A stretch of 64,000 nucleotides of DNA from an uncultured Agrobacterium sp. (GCA_913777615.1 CAJYTK010000009.1:244285-308284), one strand, 5' to 3'; positions 1 to 9,559 are shown, counted from the stretch's first letter. Notes: generated by a model not told the origin, from the sequence alone. Program-made: numbers and translations.

Positions 1-9
1 CAGAATGTC

Positions 10-41
10 AAAAAACCCGCCCGCTTCGTGGCGGGTTTTTT
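10..41. terminator. Bidirectional rho-independent terminator
   Basis: A perfect 6-bp GC stem (CCCGCC at 16-21, GGCGGG at 30-35) has an 8-nt loop, an A tract before it and a T tract after it, so it can work in both directions. It lies downstream of the minus-strand L,D-transpeptidase gene and of whatever gene ends left of the window. Confidence 0.85.
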
Positions 42-108
42 GTTTCTTTCGCAAAGATGGCCATTCTGTGTTGAGGGTCTCCCGATGCGTCAATCTTTCT
101 CTAAGGCA

Positions 109-654
109 CTATAAAACCTGGATAATCTGTCCTCTATGAAGGTGCGACAAAAGACGGCGCATATCTCTGGGGTGAAGCGCGACGCAGCCGGCAGTCGGCT
201 CGTAACCCGGACGGATCATATGCATGAAGATGGCTGAGCCACGATTGCGCTGCCTGCATCTGACGTTCCAGTCGAGCACCAGGCAAACGTCGTAAAGGCC
301 GTCCTCCCTGCGGATCTCCTCATGGCTCGGTTTGAACGGAGCTTTGACCATCCGATTGTAGTTCGGATCGCTTGGCGCATCGCACCACAACATCGACTTT
401 ACCGCCCTACGCAATGTCAAGCGAGTTTGAACCGCCCGCATGCGCTCTCCCCGGATGAAGCCGTAAAGCAGCGGCATCTGCGCAATCGGTGTTTTACCAT
501 CGCCTTCGCACTTGAAAGCGGTGCGACCCTTGCGACCAATCGCAGCCTGAAACGTTAAGTGACCTAGCTGAACGATCGCTCGACTTTTGCTTAAAGGGGA
601 GGGACGAACGAGAAGTCTTGGAGCTGGTGCTCGAGATTTAATCTTTCTGGTCAT
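109..654 (-). CDS. L,D-transpeptidase (YkuD) family protein
   Basis: The 181-residue product carries the YkuD catalytic signature near its C terminus: His145 in FMHM, then TAGCVAL with the likely nucleophile Cys157. Family members make 3-3 peptidoglycan cross-links or attach proteins to peptidoglycan, and L,D-transpeptidases are abundant in Rhizobiales, which grow at a pole. I see no signal peptide or membrane segment; the N terminus is basic and proline-rich, so export is unexplained. I chose the ATG at 654 over a GTG one codon upstream because an AAGAAGAG-like stretch lies just ahead of it. The gene is alone on its strand, diverging from the response-regulator gene at 796, and ends at the terminator at 10-41. 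The family call is firm; substrate and location are not known. Confidence 0.85.
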   Translation of the reverse strand: MTRKIKSRAPAPRLLVRPSPLSKSRAIVQLGHLTFQAAIGRKGRTAFKCEGDGKTPIAQMPLLYGFIRGERMRAVQTRLTLRRAVKSMLWCDAPSDPNYNRMVKAPFKPSHEEIRREDGLYDVCLVLDWNVRCRQRNRGSAIFMHMIRPGYEPTAGCVALHPRDMRRLLSHLHRGQIIQVL

Positions 655-795
655 CACTCTTCTTCACGAGATTTTGCTTTGAAGATGCTTCACCCTGACG
701 TCATAGCACGGCGTTATTGCCGCACAAGGGTTGACGCGAAGCGCGCAAACCGCTGAATTGGTTTGGAAATTAAATAGGAAAGGTGAAGGCATTCT

Positions 796-1479
796 ATGAC
801 GGCCCGTACATTGCTTCTGGTTGATGACGACGACGATCTGCGCGACACCCTTGCCGAACAGCTTTCGCCCTATGATGAGTTCTCGCTTCTCACTGGCGCG
901 AGCGCCAACGACGCCATACAGACGGTAAAATCCGCACAGGTCGATTTGCTGATCATGGATGTGGGCCTGCCGGACATGGACGGGCGCGAAGCCGTGAAGC
1001 TGATGCGCAAGAACGGCTTCAAGTCTCCCATTATCATGCTCACCGGCCACGATACCGATTCCGACACCATACTGGGTCTCGAGGCTGGCGCGAACGACTA
1101 TGTGACGAAACCTTTCCGCTTCGCAGTCCTCCTTGCTCGCATCCGTGCGCAGCTGCGCCAGTACGAGCAAAGCGAAGACGCGGTCTTTACTGTCGGACCT
1201 TACCAGTTCAAGCCAAGCCAGAAGCTGCTGACCACGGAAGACGGCAAGAAGATCCGCCTGACGGAAAAGGAAGCAGCCATCATCCGCTACCTCTACCGCG
1301 CTGGCAGCGCCGTCGTTACACGCGACGTTTTGCTGGAAGAGGTCTGGGGTTACAATTCAGGTGTCACCACCCACACGCTTGAAACCCATGTCTATCGGCT
1401 TCGTCAGAAGATCGAGCGCGATCCGTCAAATGCGGAAATTCTCGTCACCGAGAACGGCGGCTACAAAATCGTCCCTTAG
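796..1479 (+). CDS. OmpR/PhoB-family response regulator (CenR-like)
   Basis: This is a 227-residue two-domain regulator. The receiver domain (about residues 5-118) has the acidic pair Asp10/Asp11, phosphoacceptor Asp55 in IMDVGLPDMDG, Thr83 and Lys105 in VTKPF. A winged-helix DNA-binding domain (about 130-226) ends in the usual LETHVYRLRQKI and GGYKIVP motifs. No histidine kinase is adjacent, so it is an orphan here. The sequence resembles the conserved alphaproteobacterial envelope regulator CenR, whose kinase gene is also usually unlinked; that identity rests on recall and is not certain. It is followed at 118 bp by a cyclic-nucleotide-binding protein gene on the same strand. Confidence 0.93.
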   Translation: MTARTLLLVDDDDDLRDTLAEQLSPYDEFSLLTGASANDAIQTVKSAQVDLLIMDVGLPDMDGREAVKLMRKNGFKSPIIMLTGHDTDSDTILGLEAGANDYVTKPFRFAVLLARIRAQLRQYEQSEDAVFTVGPYQFKPSQKLLTTEDGKKIRLTEKEAAIIRYLYRAGSAVVTRDVLLEEVWGYNSGVTTHTLETHVYRLRQKIERDPSNAEILVTENGGYKIVP

Positions 1480-1597
1480 GGCCTTTTGTGGCATGCCCCC
1501 TTGTGTTGGCGCTCACATTGGTTGAAAACCAGTCGGACCGTGTGCCCTTGTTTGAGAGACGCGGCTTCCGACTTCGATCTCCCATCTGGACCAGCTC

Positions 1598-2053
1598 ATG
1601 GCGTTGAACGACGATATCAAGCTTTTCGCGCAGGTGCCGCTGTTTCAGGGTTTCAGCGAGGACCAGCTGAGGCTGATCGCGTTTGGCGCAGAGCGCCGGC
1701 GCGTTTCTGAAGGGCATATGCTGTTTCGCCAGCACTCTCCCGCCGAATGCGCATTTGTCGTCTGTCATGGAAGCTTCGATCTCTGGACCGAGGACCGTGA
1801 CGGTACGCGCGAAATCCAGGCAACGGTCGGCAGTGGCTGCCTTCTGTCGGAACTCGCGCTCTTCACCCTGTGCGAGCGCAAGTTTACGGCCGTTGCGCGC
1901 CAGGATTCCGAGGTCATCCGCATCACCCGTATTCTTTTCCATCGTATGATCGAGGAATTTCCGGATGTGGCACAGGTGGTGACCGAGCGCATCCGCGGAA
2001 ATATCGCGGCGCTCGCCTCCAGTGCGGCTGCGATGCAAAAGCGCTTTCTCTAA
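1598..2053 (+). CDS. Stand-alone cyclic nucleotide-binding domain protein
   Basis: The 151-residue protein is almost entirely one CRP-like cyclic-nucleotide-binding beta-roll (about residues 10-125) plus a short C-terminal helix. There is no helix-turn-helix, kinase or channel module, so it is not a transcription factor of the Crp/Fnr type. In the phosphate-binding cassette the Glu is kept (SELAL), but the usual preceding Gly is Ser and the Arg region reads ERKFTAVA, so ligand binding may be altered or lost. It lies downstream of the response regulator and may be co-transcribed with it. It ends 12 bp from the convergent xthA gene. Its output partner is unknown. Confidence 0.8.
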   Translation: MALNDDIKLFAQVPLFQGFSEDQLRLIAFGAERRRVSEGHMLFRQHSPAECAFVVCHGSFDLWTEDRDGTREIQATVGSGCLLSELALFTLCERKFTAVARQDSEVIRITRILFHRMIEEFPDVAQVVTERIRGNIAALASSAAAMQKRFL

Positions 2054-2065
2054 GAGGCGCTATCT

Positions 2066-2869
2066 TCAGAACTTGAAATGTGCCGTGACAGGCACGTGGT
2101 CAGAAGGGCGGTTCCAACCGCGGGCTTCCTTCAGGATTTCTATGCGGTCGAGCGACGGGCCCAAATCCTGCGATGACCAGATATGGTCAAGACGGCGGCC
2201 GCGATTGGCGGCCTCCCAGTCCTTGGCCCGATAGCTCCACCACGTGTAGATCTTTTCCGTCTCCGGCACGTTGAGCCGCATCAGGTCGAGCCAGTTGCCA
2301 CGCTTCATCACCTCCATGAGCCCCTCCGTTTCGACAGGCGTATGGCTGACGATCTTCAGCAATTGCTTATGCGACCAGACGTCGTTTTCCAACGGAGCGA
2401 TGTTCAAGTCACCGACCAGGATAGACGAAGTGCCAGGCATACTGTCAGCGCTCAGCACCTTCATCTCTTCCACGAAGTCGAGCTTGTGGCCGAACTTCGG
2501 ATTGATCGACCGGTCCGGCTCATCGCCACCTGCCGGGACATAAAAGTTATGAAGGCGAATGCGGCGACTGCCGAACTCTACCAGCGCGGAGATATGGCGG
2601 GCGTCCCCTACCCCGCAGTAATCCTGGCGATGATCTTCTGTGAGCGGCAGCTTCGAAGCGATGGCGACGCCGTGATAGCCTTTCTGACCGTGAATAATGA
2701 TGTGCTCATAGCCAAGCGCCCGCAAAGGCTTCAGCGGGAATTCGCCGTTCGGGCACTTGGTTTCCTGCAAGCAGAGAACGTCTGGCTTGTAACGCACCAG
2801 GAATTGCTCGACGATCGGCATGCGTAGCCGCACCGAGTTGATGTTCCAGGTGGTTATTGAAAAAGCCAT
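2066..2869 (-). CDS. xthA: Exodeoxyribonuclease III (AP endonuclease)
   Basis: The 267-residue product matches the ExoIII/APE1 endonuclease-exonuclease-phosphatase fold along its whole length. Visible active-site motifs are TWNINS at the N terminus (Asn9 and Asn11), LQETK with metal-binding Glu36, VGDLNIAP in the middle and the C-terminal SDHVPV (Asp257, His258). These enzymes cut abasic sites and trim 3' blocks in base-excision repair. The gene is the last in the minus-strand run ftsK-lolA-xthA, 83 bp after lolA. Confidence 0.95.
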   Translation of the reverse strand: MAFSITTWNINSVRLRMPIVEQFLVRYKPDVLCLQETKCPNGEFPLKPLRALGYEHIIIHGQKGYHGVAIASKLPLTEDHRQDYCGVGDARHISALVEFGSRRIRLHNFYVPAGGDEPDRSINPKFGHKLDFVEEMKVLSADSMPGTSSILVGDLNIAPLENDVWSHKQLLKIVSHTPVETEGLMEVMKRGNWLDLMRLNVPETEKIYTWWSYRAKDWEAANRGRRLDHIWSSQDLGPSLDRIEILKEARGWNRPSDHVPVTAHFKF

Positions 2870-2952
2870 GCCTCACGCTCCATCTCGTCTTGAGTGGAGG
2901 CAGGCTTATAACATCGGACATAAAACGGAAACCGCTTTCTGCCGAGCGATCG

Positions 2953-3627
2953 TCAGCCGCGTTTGCGGACGTCTTCGTAGTTGATGGCAAAAACCTTGTC
3001 GTCGAGGTTCACGCCCGTTTGAACGTTGAAGATCATCACGGTCGTGTCCTTGTTCTGGGCGTCCGTGGTCGTCCATTGACGGAGGTCGAAGGTTTTCGGG
3101 TCGAACATCAGCGTGATGGTGGAATCGCCGAAAATGCTTTTATCACCGAGAACGATAGTGATCAGATCGGACTCTTCCTTGACGCTGCGAACCTTCTGGT
3201 TGCTAAGGTCGATCTTGTCGGAAAGCAAGAGGCTGAGCGGCGTCTTTGACAGCGGATAGAGGTCCCAGGTCTTCAGCTTCATATTGCCGATGACGACGTT
3301 GCGGCCATCCGCAATCACGCGCATGGGCGACGGGTCTTCGTAGTTGAAGCGAAGTTTTCCGGGCCGCGAAATATAAAACTTGCCGCCGGTTTGTTCGCCA
3401 CGCGGGCCGAACTGAACGAACTCGCCCATCATCGTCTTGACCGACGAGAAGTGATTGGCGATCTTCTGCGCCGTTGCGCCGTCACCTGCACCCTGGGCAA
3501 AAGCCGCGACCGGCGAAAGTGCTACAGAGGCTGCCGCTGCCGAAAACAGTGTCATCGCAGCTCTGCGCGTCATGCTGCTTTCAAGGCCGGAATGCTGAGC
3601 GGAAACGACCGAGCGGGTATTCTTCAT
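2953..3627 (-). CDS. lolA: Outer-membrane lipoprotein carrier protein LolA
   Basis: The 224-residue protein carries lipoproteins across the periplasm from LolCDE to the outer membrane. It has an N-terminal signal sequence beginning about ten residues in (TRRAAMTLFSAAAASVAL, cleavage near AFAQ). The paired arginines leave open Tat export, though Sec is the rule for LolA. The mature part has the LolA-type beta-strand pattern (GGKFYISRPGKLRFNYEDP, then the hydrophobic-pocket region and YEDVRKRG end). An in-frame ATG at 3678 exists, but the ATG at 3627 has AAGGAG six bases ahead and gives the better signal peptide. It sits between ftsK and xthA on the same strand. Confidence 0.9.
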   Translation of the reverse strand: MKNTRSVVSAQHSGLESSMTRRAAMTLFSAAAASVALSPVAAFAQGAGDGATAQKIANHFSSVKTMMGEFVQFGPRGEQTGGKFYISRPGKLRFNYEDPSPMRVIADGRNVVIGNMKLKTWDLYPLSKTPLSLLLSDKIDLSNQKVRSVKEESDLITIVLGDKSIFGDSTITLMFDPKTFDLRQWTTTDAQNKDTTVMIFNVQTGVNLDDKVFAINYEDVRKRG

Positions 3628-3794
3628 TCTGTTCTCCTTCATCGCATTCCATGTGCCGAAAAAACACGGCGGCTTCATGACATGGAGCGACGGCTATAAC
3701 GTCGAAAGCACACGCCTGGTTGCGGTTACTGAACCGGCACACAGGCGGCGGGTGCCAAAGACCAACCCGCGGTGGCGCATCCGGCATGTGAGGC

Positions 3795-6425
3795 TTAATC
3801 ATTCTCCGTCGGCACGAGGATTTCGCGCTTTCCGGCGTGGTTGGCAGGGCCGATGATGCCTTCCTGTTCCATCCGTTCGATCAGCGAGGCGGCCCGGTTG
3901 TAACCGATACCAAGCCTGCGCTGGACATAGGATGTCGAGGCCTTGCCATCACGCAATACGACGGCCACGGCCTGATCGTAGGGGTCGTCGGACTCGGCCA
4001 TGTTGCCGGTCCCGGCGGGACCGCCACCATCCTCGTCCTCATCCTCTTCGGTGACCGCTTCGAGATAGTCGGGCGAGCCTTGCGTCTTGAGGTAGGAGAC
4101 GATCTCTTCCACTTCATTGTCCGAAACGAAGGGACCATGAACGCGCTGGATGCGCCCGCCGCCTGCCATATAGAGCATGTCGCCCATGCCGAGCAGCTGC
4201 TCCGCACCCTGTTCACCAAGGATGGTGCGGCTGTCGATCTTGGAGGTGACCTGGAAGGATATGCGGGTTGGGAAGTTCGCCTTGATCGTACCGGTGATGA
4301 CATCGACAGACGGACGCTGGGTCGCCATGATGACATGAATGCCGGCGGCACGCGCCATCTGTGCAAGGCGCTGCACAGCACCTTCAATGTCTTTGCCCGC
4401 CACCATCATCAGGTCGGCCATTTCGTCGATGATGACGACGATGTAGGGCAGCGGCTTCAGATCGAATTCTTCCGTCTCATACATGGCTTCGCCGGTCTGG
4501 CGGTCGAAGCCGGTCTGTACGGTTCTAGTCAGAACTTCGCCCTTATCGAGCGCCTGTTGAACGCGGGTGTTGAAGCCGTCGATGTTGCGAACACCGATCT
4601 TCGACATCTTCTTGTAGCGCTCTTCCATCTCCCGCACCGTCCATTTCAAGGCGACGACGGCCTTCTTCGGATCGGTGACGACAGGCGAGAGCAGATGCGG
4701 GATGCCGTCATAGATCGACAGTTCGAGCATCTTCGGATCGATCATGATCAGGCGGCACTGTTCCGGTGTCATGCGATAGACGAGCGACAGGATCATGGTG
4801 TTGATCGCCACCGACTTGCCCGAGCCGGTGGTACCGGCAACGAGAAGATGCGGCATCTTGGCGAGGTCGGCGATGACGGCTTCGCCGCCGATGGTCTTGC
4901 CGAGTGCCATGGGCAGCTTGGCCTTGCTGCTTTCGAAATCGCGCGACCCGACCAGTTCGCGCAAGAAAACCGTCTCGCGCGTGCGGTTGGGAAGCTCGAT
5001 GCCGATGGCGTTGCGGCCAGGAACGACGGCAACGCGGGCGGCAATGGCGCTCATCGAGCGGGCGATATCGTCCGCCAGACCGATGACGCGCGAAGACTTG
5101 ATGCCGGGCGCAGGTTCAAGCTCATAAAGTGTTACGACCGGGCCAGGACGCACGTGGATGATCTCGCCCTTAACGCCGAAATCTTCCAGTACGCCTTCCA
5201 GACGGCGGGCATTCTGCTCCAGCACGTCTGCATTCAGCGTGTTGTCTTTGACGACATTCTTTGGCTCGGCCAACAGGTGGATTGAGGGGACCTGGAAGCC
5301 ATCCGGGGAGATGAAGGAGGTTTGCGCTTCGCGTGCAACCCGCTCGCTCGGCTTTGGTCGGGCAGGTGGCGCGGTAATGCGCGTTGGGCTTCCCGGTGCG
5401 GGTCGCGCGGCAAAGGGCGCATCGCCGGAGAGTATGCCATCCGGCAGGCTATCCTCGTCATCGAAGGGCTCGTCGAGATCGCCGCCGTTGGCGGATGGTG
5501 CCTGCCGTCGGGCACGCGCTTCTGCCCGTTCCTCGAAGGACGGCTCCGCTCTTTCCAGACGGTTGATCGCTGTTTTCAATCGCGATGGCTCGTTTAGTGT
5601 CCCGAATTCGTAGTCGTTGAAATCGTAAGGCTGCTCGAACTCATTGGTGAGCGACTTGGGCTTGAGACGCAGAATACGGCGCAACCTTGCCTGGGTGATG
5701 TACCAGTAATGAGCAAGCGCGCCAAAGGCCAGGGCGTTGGCGAAGAAGCCCTCGCCGTCATCTTCGCCGTCCTCTTCGATCGCCTGAACCTTGCGGACCT
5801 TGCTGGCAGTGGCAGCCTGCGGCGCGAAGGGCTCCTCGGCATCCTGATCCAGGGCGCCAAGAAGTCCGGAGGCGATCAGCATCAGCCAGGCAGCAGGCAC
5901 GGCAAGAATGGAGCCAAGAACGGTCGCTGTGGTGCCAGTAGGATAAGCACCGAGAAAAAGCGCAGGGAAACGCAGGATCATGTCGCCGATGACGCCGCCG
6001 ATCCCGTTAGGCAGCGGCCATGTCTGAGGGGCCGGAAAACAGCCAAGCGCAGCCGAAGCGATAAAGGCACCGCCGATCCACGCCGTCAAACGGACTGGCA
6101 TACGCGTCAGTTTTCGGCCGGAAATCAGCACGAAGGCCCAAGACAGCACAGGCAACATGGCAATCAGCGACGACAGGCCGAGAAACTGCATCATGATATC
6201 GGCGAAGATCGCGCCGCTATGTCCGAGCAGGTTGGTGGGCTCGTTGGAGGTCGCGTAGGAAAGACTGGGGTCGGCGACATTCCAGGTCGCGAGTGCCGTC
6301 ACGCCCAGCGCCAATGCTGCCAGAACGGCAAAACCACACAGCGCCATGATCTGTCGCACGACGAATGCCGTCAGCACGAAGCGATTGTCGCGGCCCTCGA
6401 ATGTCGGAGAATTCACTCTGCCCAT
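3795..6425 (-). CDS. ftsK: DNA translocase FtsK
   Basis: The 876-residue protein couples septation to chromosome dimer resolution. Several hydrophobic helices fill residues 25-190. A charged, proline-containing linker covers about 200-420. The RecA-like motor has Walker A GTTGSGKS near 533 and Walker [11 protein letters not shown] near 660. A C-terminal gamma winged helix (about 810-868) should recognise KOPS and activate XerD. The length is normal for Rhizobiaceae. The start at 6425 lies about 80 bp from a perfect TTAA-N7-TTAA motif (6506-6520), which suggests cell-cycle control. lolA follows 167 bp downstream. Confidence 0.96.
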   Translation of the reverse strand: MGRVNSPTFEGRDNRFVLTAFVVRQIMALCGFAVLAALALGVTALATWNVADPSLSYATSNEPTNLLGHSGAIFADIMMQFLGLSSLIAMLPVLSWAFVLISGRKLTRMPVRLTAWIGGAFIASAALGCFPAPQTWPLPNGIGGVIGDMILRFPALFLGAYPTGTTATVLGSILAVPAAWLMLIASGLLGALDQDAEEPFAPQAATASKVRKVQAIEEDGEDDGEGFFANALAFGALAHYWYITQARLRRILRLKPKSLTNEFEQPYDFNDYEFGTLNEPSRLKTAINRLERAEPSFEERAEARARRQAPSANGGDLDEPFDDEDSLPDGILSGDAPFAARPAPGSPTRITAPPARPKPSERVAREAQTSFISPDGFQVPSIHLLAEPKNVVKDNTLNADVLEQNARRLEGVLEDFGVKGEIIHVRPGPVVTLYELEPAPGIKSSRVIGLADDIARSMSAIAARVAVVPGRNAIGIELPNRTRETVFLRELVGSRDFESSKAKLPMALGKTIGGEAVIADLAKMPHLLVAGTTGSGKSVAINTMILSLVYRMTPEQCRLIMIDPKMLELSIYDGIPHLLSPVVTDPKKAVVALKWTVREMEERYKKMSKIGVRNIDGFNTRVQQALDKGEVLTRTVQTGFDRQTGEAMYETEEFDLKPLPYIVVIIDEMADLMMVAGKDIEGAVQRLAQMARAAGIHVIMATQRPSVDVITGTIKANFPTRISFQVTSKIDSRTILGEQGAEQLLGMGDMLYMAGGGRIQRVHGPFVSDNEVEEIVSYLKTQGSPDYLEAVTEEDEDEDGGGPAGTGNMAESDDPYDQAVAVVLRDGKASTSYVQRRLGIGYNRAASLIERMEQEGIIGPANHAGKREILVPTEND

Positions 6426-6501
6426 ATGTTGAACCTGTCGTCCTTAGTGTTTCCGGAGCTTCGTGACCGAAGCAGGGATGACAGGGCAAAATAGCGGCAC
6501 G

Positions 6502-6524
6502 GTGGTTAATGCGGCATTAACCAC
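6502..6524. promoter_or_regulatory. Perfect 23-bp palindrome with CtrA-type motif upstream of ftsK
   Basis: Positions 6502-6512 and 6514-6524 are an exact 11-bp inverted repeat around a single G. Inside it are TTAA at 6506-6509 and TTAA at 6517-6520 separated by 7 bases, which is the full CtrA consensus TTAA-N7-TTAA. It lies 77-99 bp upstream of the ftsK start codon. CtrA is the master cell-cycle regulator of alphaproteobacteria; that it binds here is inferred. Confidence 0.7.
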
Positions 6525-6552
6525 GGGAAAACTCGTTTACCAAGCTCAGCGC

Positions 6553-6592
6553 GTCAAAAAAAAATAAGCCCGGCGAGGCGATCGCCGGGCTT
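6553..6592 (-). terminator. Rho-independent terminator of glnK-amtB
   Basis: A 10-bp perfect stem (6566-6575 with 6583-6592, AAGCCCGGCG) is followed on the minus strand by TTATTTTTTTTTG. It lies about 40 bp after the amtB stop codon. Confidence 0.88.
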
Positions 6593-6605
6593 CGATAAAG
6601 CAAGG

Positions 6606-6627
6606 TTCGGGTGCGCAGGCACCCGAA
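6606..6627. other. Second stem-loop after amtB
   Basis: TTCGGGTGC (6606-6614) pairs perfectly with GCACCCGAA (6619-6627) around a GCAG loop. It sits between the amtB stop codon and the T-rich terminator. It lacks its own T tract, so it is more likely a 3' end stabiliser or part of a tandem terminator. Confidence 0.6.
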
Positions 6628-6632
6628 TGATC

Positions 6633-7988
6633 TTAGTTGTGGTAGGCAGCTTCGCCGTGGGACGCGAGATCGAGACCTTCGCGTTCGGCTTCGACCGGCA
6701 CACGCAGACCGACGATGATGTCGACGATCTTGTAGAGGATCGCAGAGCCGATACCCGTCCACAGGATGGTGATGACGACAGCCTGAACCTGAACCATGAA
6801 CTGACCGCCCATGGTCTGTTCGCCGGCGTAACCGACGCCACCGAGAGACGCGCTGGCGAAGATGCCGGTTGCGAGAGCGCCGAAGAGGCCGCCAACGCCG
6901 TGAACGCCGAAGACGTCAGCCGTATCGTCGTAGCCGAACTTGTTCTTCACCACCGAGACGAAGAAGTAGCAGATCGGCGAGACGAGCAGACCCATGATGA
7001 TCGCGCCCATCGGACCGGCAATGCCGGCAGCAGGCGTGATGGCCACGAGACCGGCGATCATACCGGAAGCCGCACCCAGCATGGAAGCCTTGCCGCGCGT
7101 AAAGCTTTCAACCAGGCACCAGGAGAGGATGGCAGCAGCCGTGGCGACGAATGTGTTGACGGTTGCGAGCATCGCGCCACCGGAGGCTTCGAGATTGGAA
7201 CCGGCGTTGAAGCCGAACCAGCCAACCCACAGCATGGCTGCGCCGACATAAGTCAGCGTCATGGAGTGCGGAGCCATCATGTCCTTGCCGTAACCCGTGC
7301 GCTTGCCAACCATGATCGCACCGATGAGACCGGCGACACCGGCATTGATGTGAACGACCGTGCCGCCAGCAAAATCAAGTGCGCCGAGGCCGAAGAGATA
7401 GCCCTTGGCATCCCACACCATGTGGGCGATCGGGAAGTAGACGAAGGTGACCCAGAGCAGGCAGAAGAGGATCGAGGCAGAGAACTTGATGCGTTCGGCA
7501 AAGGCACCGATGATCAGCGCCGGTGTCAGGGCTGCAAACGTCATCTGGAACATCACGAAGATGTATTCCGGAATGACGACGCCCTGCGAGAAGGTCGCAG
7601 CGGTCGTATCCTTGGTGACGCCAGCGAGGAAGAGCTTGGCAAAGCCGCCGAAGAACGGGCTTTCAGAACCGCCGAAAGCGAAGGAGTAGCCGTAGGCGAC
7701 CCAGGCGATCATGACGGTCGCAGCGATGACCGTGCATTGCATGAGAACCGAAAGCATGTTCTTGGCGCGAACGAGACCGCCGTAGAACAGACCCAGACCC
7801 GGAACGGCCATGAACAGCACCAGAAGGGTGGAGAGGAACATGAAGGCGGTGTCGCCCTTGTCCGGGACCGCGGCGGCAGCGGCCGCTGCGGGGGCCGCGG
7901 CGTCCTGTGCAAAAGAGATGACCGGCGCCAGGAGGGCTGCCGCACCGGCGCTAAGCGCGCTGAGTGTGGAAATTTTCTTGAAGTTCAT
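6633..7988 (-). CDS. amtB: Ammonium transporter AmtB
   Basis: The 451-residue membrane protein has a cleavable N-terminal signal sequence (cut near SFAQ), an alanine-rich segment, then eleven expected membrane helices. Amt signatures are plain: FYGGLVRAKN after the first helix, WVAYGYSFAFGG, DFAGGTVVHINAGVAGL with the pore histidine, and FGVHGVGGLFGALATG with the second. It passes ammonium inward and is blocked by the GlnK trimer when nitrogen is plentiful. It is the second gene of glnK-amtB (29-bp gap) and ends at a strong terminator. Confidence 0.96.
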   Translation of the reverse strand: MNFKKISTLSALSAGAAALLAPVISFAQDAAAPAAAAAAAVPDKGDTAFMFLSTLLVLFMAVPGLGLFYGGLVRAKNMLSVLMQCTVIAATVMIAWVAYGYSFAFGGSESPFFGGFAKLFLAGVTKDTTAATFSQGVVIPEYIFVMFQMTFAALTPALIIGAFAERIKFSASILFCLLWVTFVYFPIAHMVWDAKGYLFGLGALDFAGGTVVHINAGVAGLIGAIMVGKRTGYGKDMMAPHSMTLTYVGAAMLWVGWFGFNAGSNLEASGGAMLATVNTFVATAAAILSWCLVESFTRGKASMLGAASGMIAGLVAITPAAGIAGPMGAIIMGLLVSPICYFFVSVVKNKFGYDDTADVFGVHGVGGLFGALATGIFASASLGGVGYAGEQTMGGQFMVQVQAVVITILWTGIGSAILYKIVDIIVGLRVPVEAEREGLDLASHGEAAYHN

Positions 7989-8017
7989 AGTGTGAGGACT
8001 CCCCTGTCAGCCGAGCT

Positions 8018-8416
<399 letters not shown>

Positions 8417-8442
8417 TCAGTAACAGCGACTGCCACTCTATA

Positions 8443-8458
8443 TTCAAAGGCCGTGCCA
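8443..8458 (-). promoter_or_regulatory. Sigma-54 (RpoN)-type promoter of glnK-amtB
   Basis: Read on the minus strand the site is TGGCACG-N4-TTGAA, against the consensus TGGCACG-N4-TTGCW. The -24 element is perfect and the spacing correct, with one change (GC to GA) at -12. It lies about 87 bp upstream of glnK, which is NtrC/RpoN-controlled in many proteobacteria. I did not find a convincing NtrC site further upstream. Confidence 0.65.
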
Positions 8459-8582
8459 GTTTGCGCACGAGGGACATAAGCAATTGAAAAGTAAAGACTA
8501 TAAATAATTCGGCCGCAAAACAGGCAATTGTCCGCACTTTAGGCGAGCAATTTATGGGCGATTTTTTTAATTTGAGTATTTT

Positions 8583-9467
8583 TTAGTCATTTGCTCGTTT
8601 GCGAATCAGGCCCTCTTGCGCCATCGAGGCAATAAGGACGCCGTTGCGGGTAAAAAGGCTGCCTCTGGTCAATCCGCGAGCACCAGATGCGCTCGGGCTG
8701 TCTTGCGTGTAGAGCAGCCAGTCTTCCAACTTGCAGGGGCGGTGAAACCACATGGCGTGGTCGAGGCTCGCTACCTGGATCGTCGGATCGAAGATGGTCG
8801 TTCCATGAGCATAAAGCGACGTATCGAGCAGCGTCATGTCGGAAAGATAGGCGAGAACGGCTGCCTGATAATGCCTGTCGTTTGGCACATCGCCGACCGC
8901 TCTCACCCAGATATCCTGCTTGGGGTCGAGCTTTTCCTTGGAAATATAATGCGTGAGCGACACAGGGCGGATTTCGATCGGCCGCTTGTTCTCCCAGTAT
9001 TTGCGGATCGCAGGCGGCGCATTGGCGAGAAAGGCTTCCTGCAACTGCGCCTCGCTCATCAGGCTTTCCGGCTGCGGGACGTTCGGGATTTCGCTTTGAT
9101 GATCGAAACCGCCTTCCTCAATCTGGAACGAGGCGGACATGGAAAAGATCGCATGGCCATGCTGGATGGCAACGATGCGCCGCGTGGCAAAACTTGCCCC
9201 ATCGCGAATACGATCGACCTGATAGACGATCGGCACGAGAGGATCACCCGGCCGCATGAAATAGGCATGCAGCGAATGGATATAGCGGTCCGCATCCACC
9301 GTTCGCTGCGCTGCCATCAATGCCTGCGCAATGACCTGACCGCCAAAGACACGCTGCCACCCGACCTGCGGACTGGTGCCGCGAAAGAGATTTTCTTCAA
9401 GTTTTTCAAGATCAAGCGTGGCGACAAGATTTTCCATCGGGCTTGATGAATGAGAAGAATGCGACAT
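8583..9467 (-). CDS. tesB: Acyl-CoA thioesterase II
   Basis: The 294-residue protein is a double hot-dog TesB. Its first half contains the family signature QRVFGGQVIAQAL and the SLHAYFMRPGDP stretch. The second half has the matching hot-dog with LDHAMWFHRP and the ending SMAQEGLIR. It hydrolyses acyl-CoA to free fatty acid and CoA in the cytoplasm. A longer frame starts at 9560, but the Met at 9467 begins just before the conserved region and has GGAG upstream. The gene diverges from the monooxygenase gene at 9560. Confidence 0.93.
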   Translation of the reverse strand: MSHSSHSSSPMENLVATLDLEKLEENLFRGTSPQVGWQRVFGGQVIAQALMAAQRTVDADRYIHSLHAYFMRPGDPLVPIVYQVDRIRDGASFATRRIVAIQHGHAIFSMSASFQIEEGGFDHQSEIPNVPQPESLMSEAQLQEAFLANAPPAIRKYWENKRPIEIRPVSLTHYISKEKLDPKQDIWVRAVGDVPNDRHYQAAVLAYLSDMTLLDTSLYAHGTTIFDPTIQVASLDHAMWFHRPCKLEDWLLYTQDSPSASGARGLTRGSLFTRNGVLIASMAQEGLIRKRAND

Positions 9468-9559
9468 TTCGGCATGCTCCGGCTGTATGAAGACGTGATG
9501 GGATGGTCTATAATGGGAGGACACTATGCACAAGAACGCAAGGCGCAGGAGAAGACGCA

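Noticed and set aside
3837-5285. Plus-strand open frame of 482 codons inside ftsK
   Set aside because: It lies wholly opposite ftsK motor and linker sequence. Its translation is rich in His/Arg/Asp as expected of an antisense shadow, and no family is recognisable.
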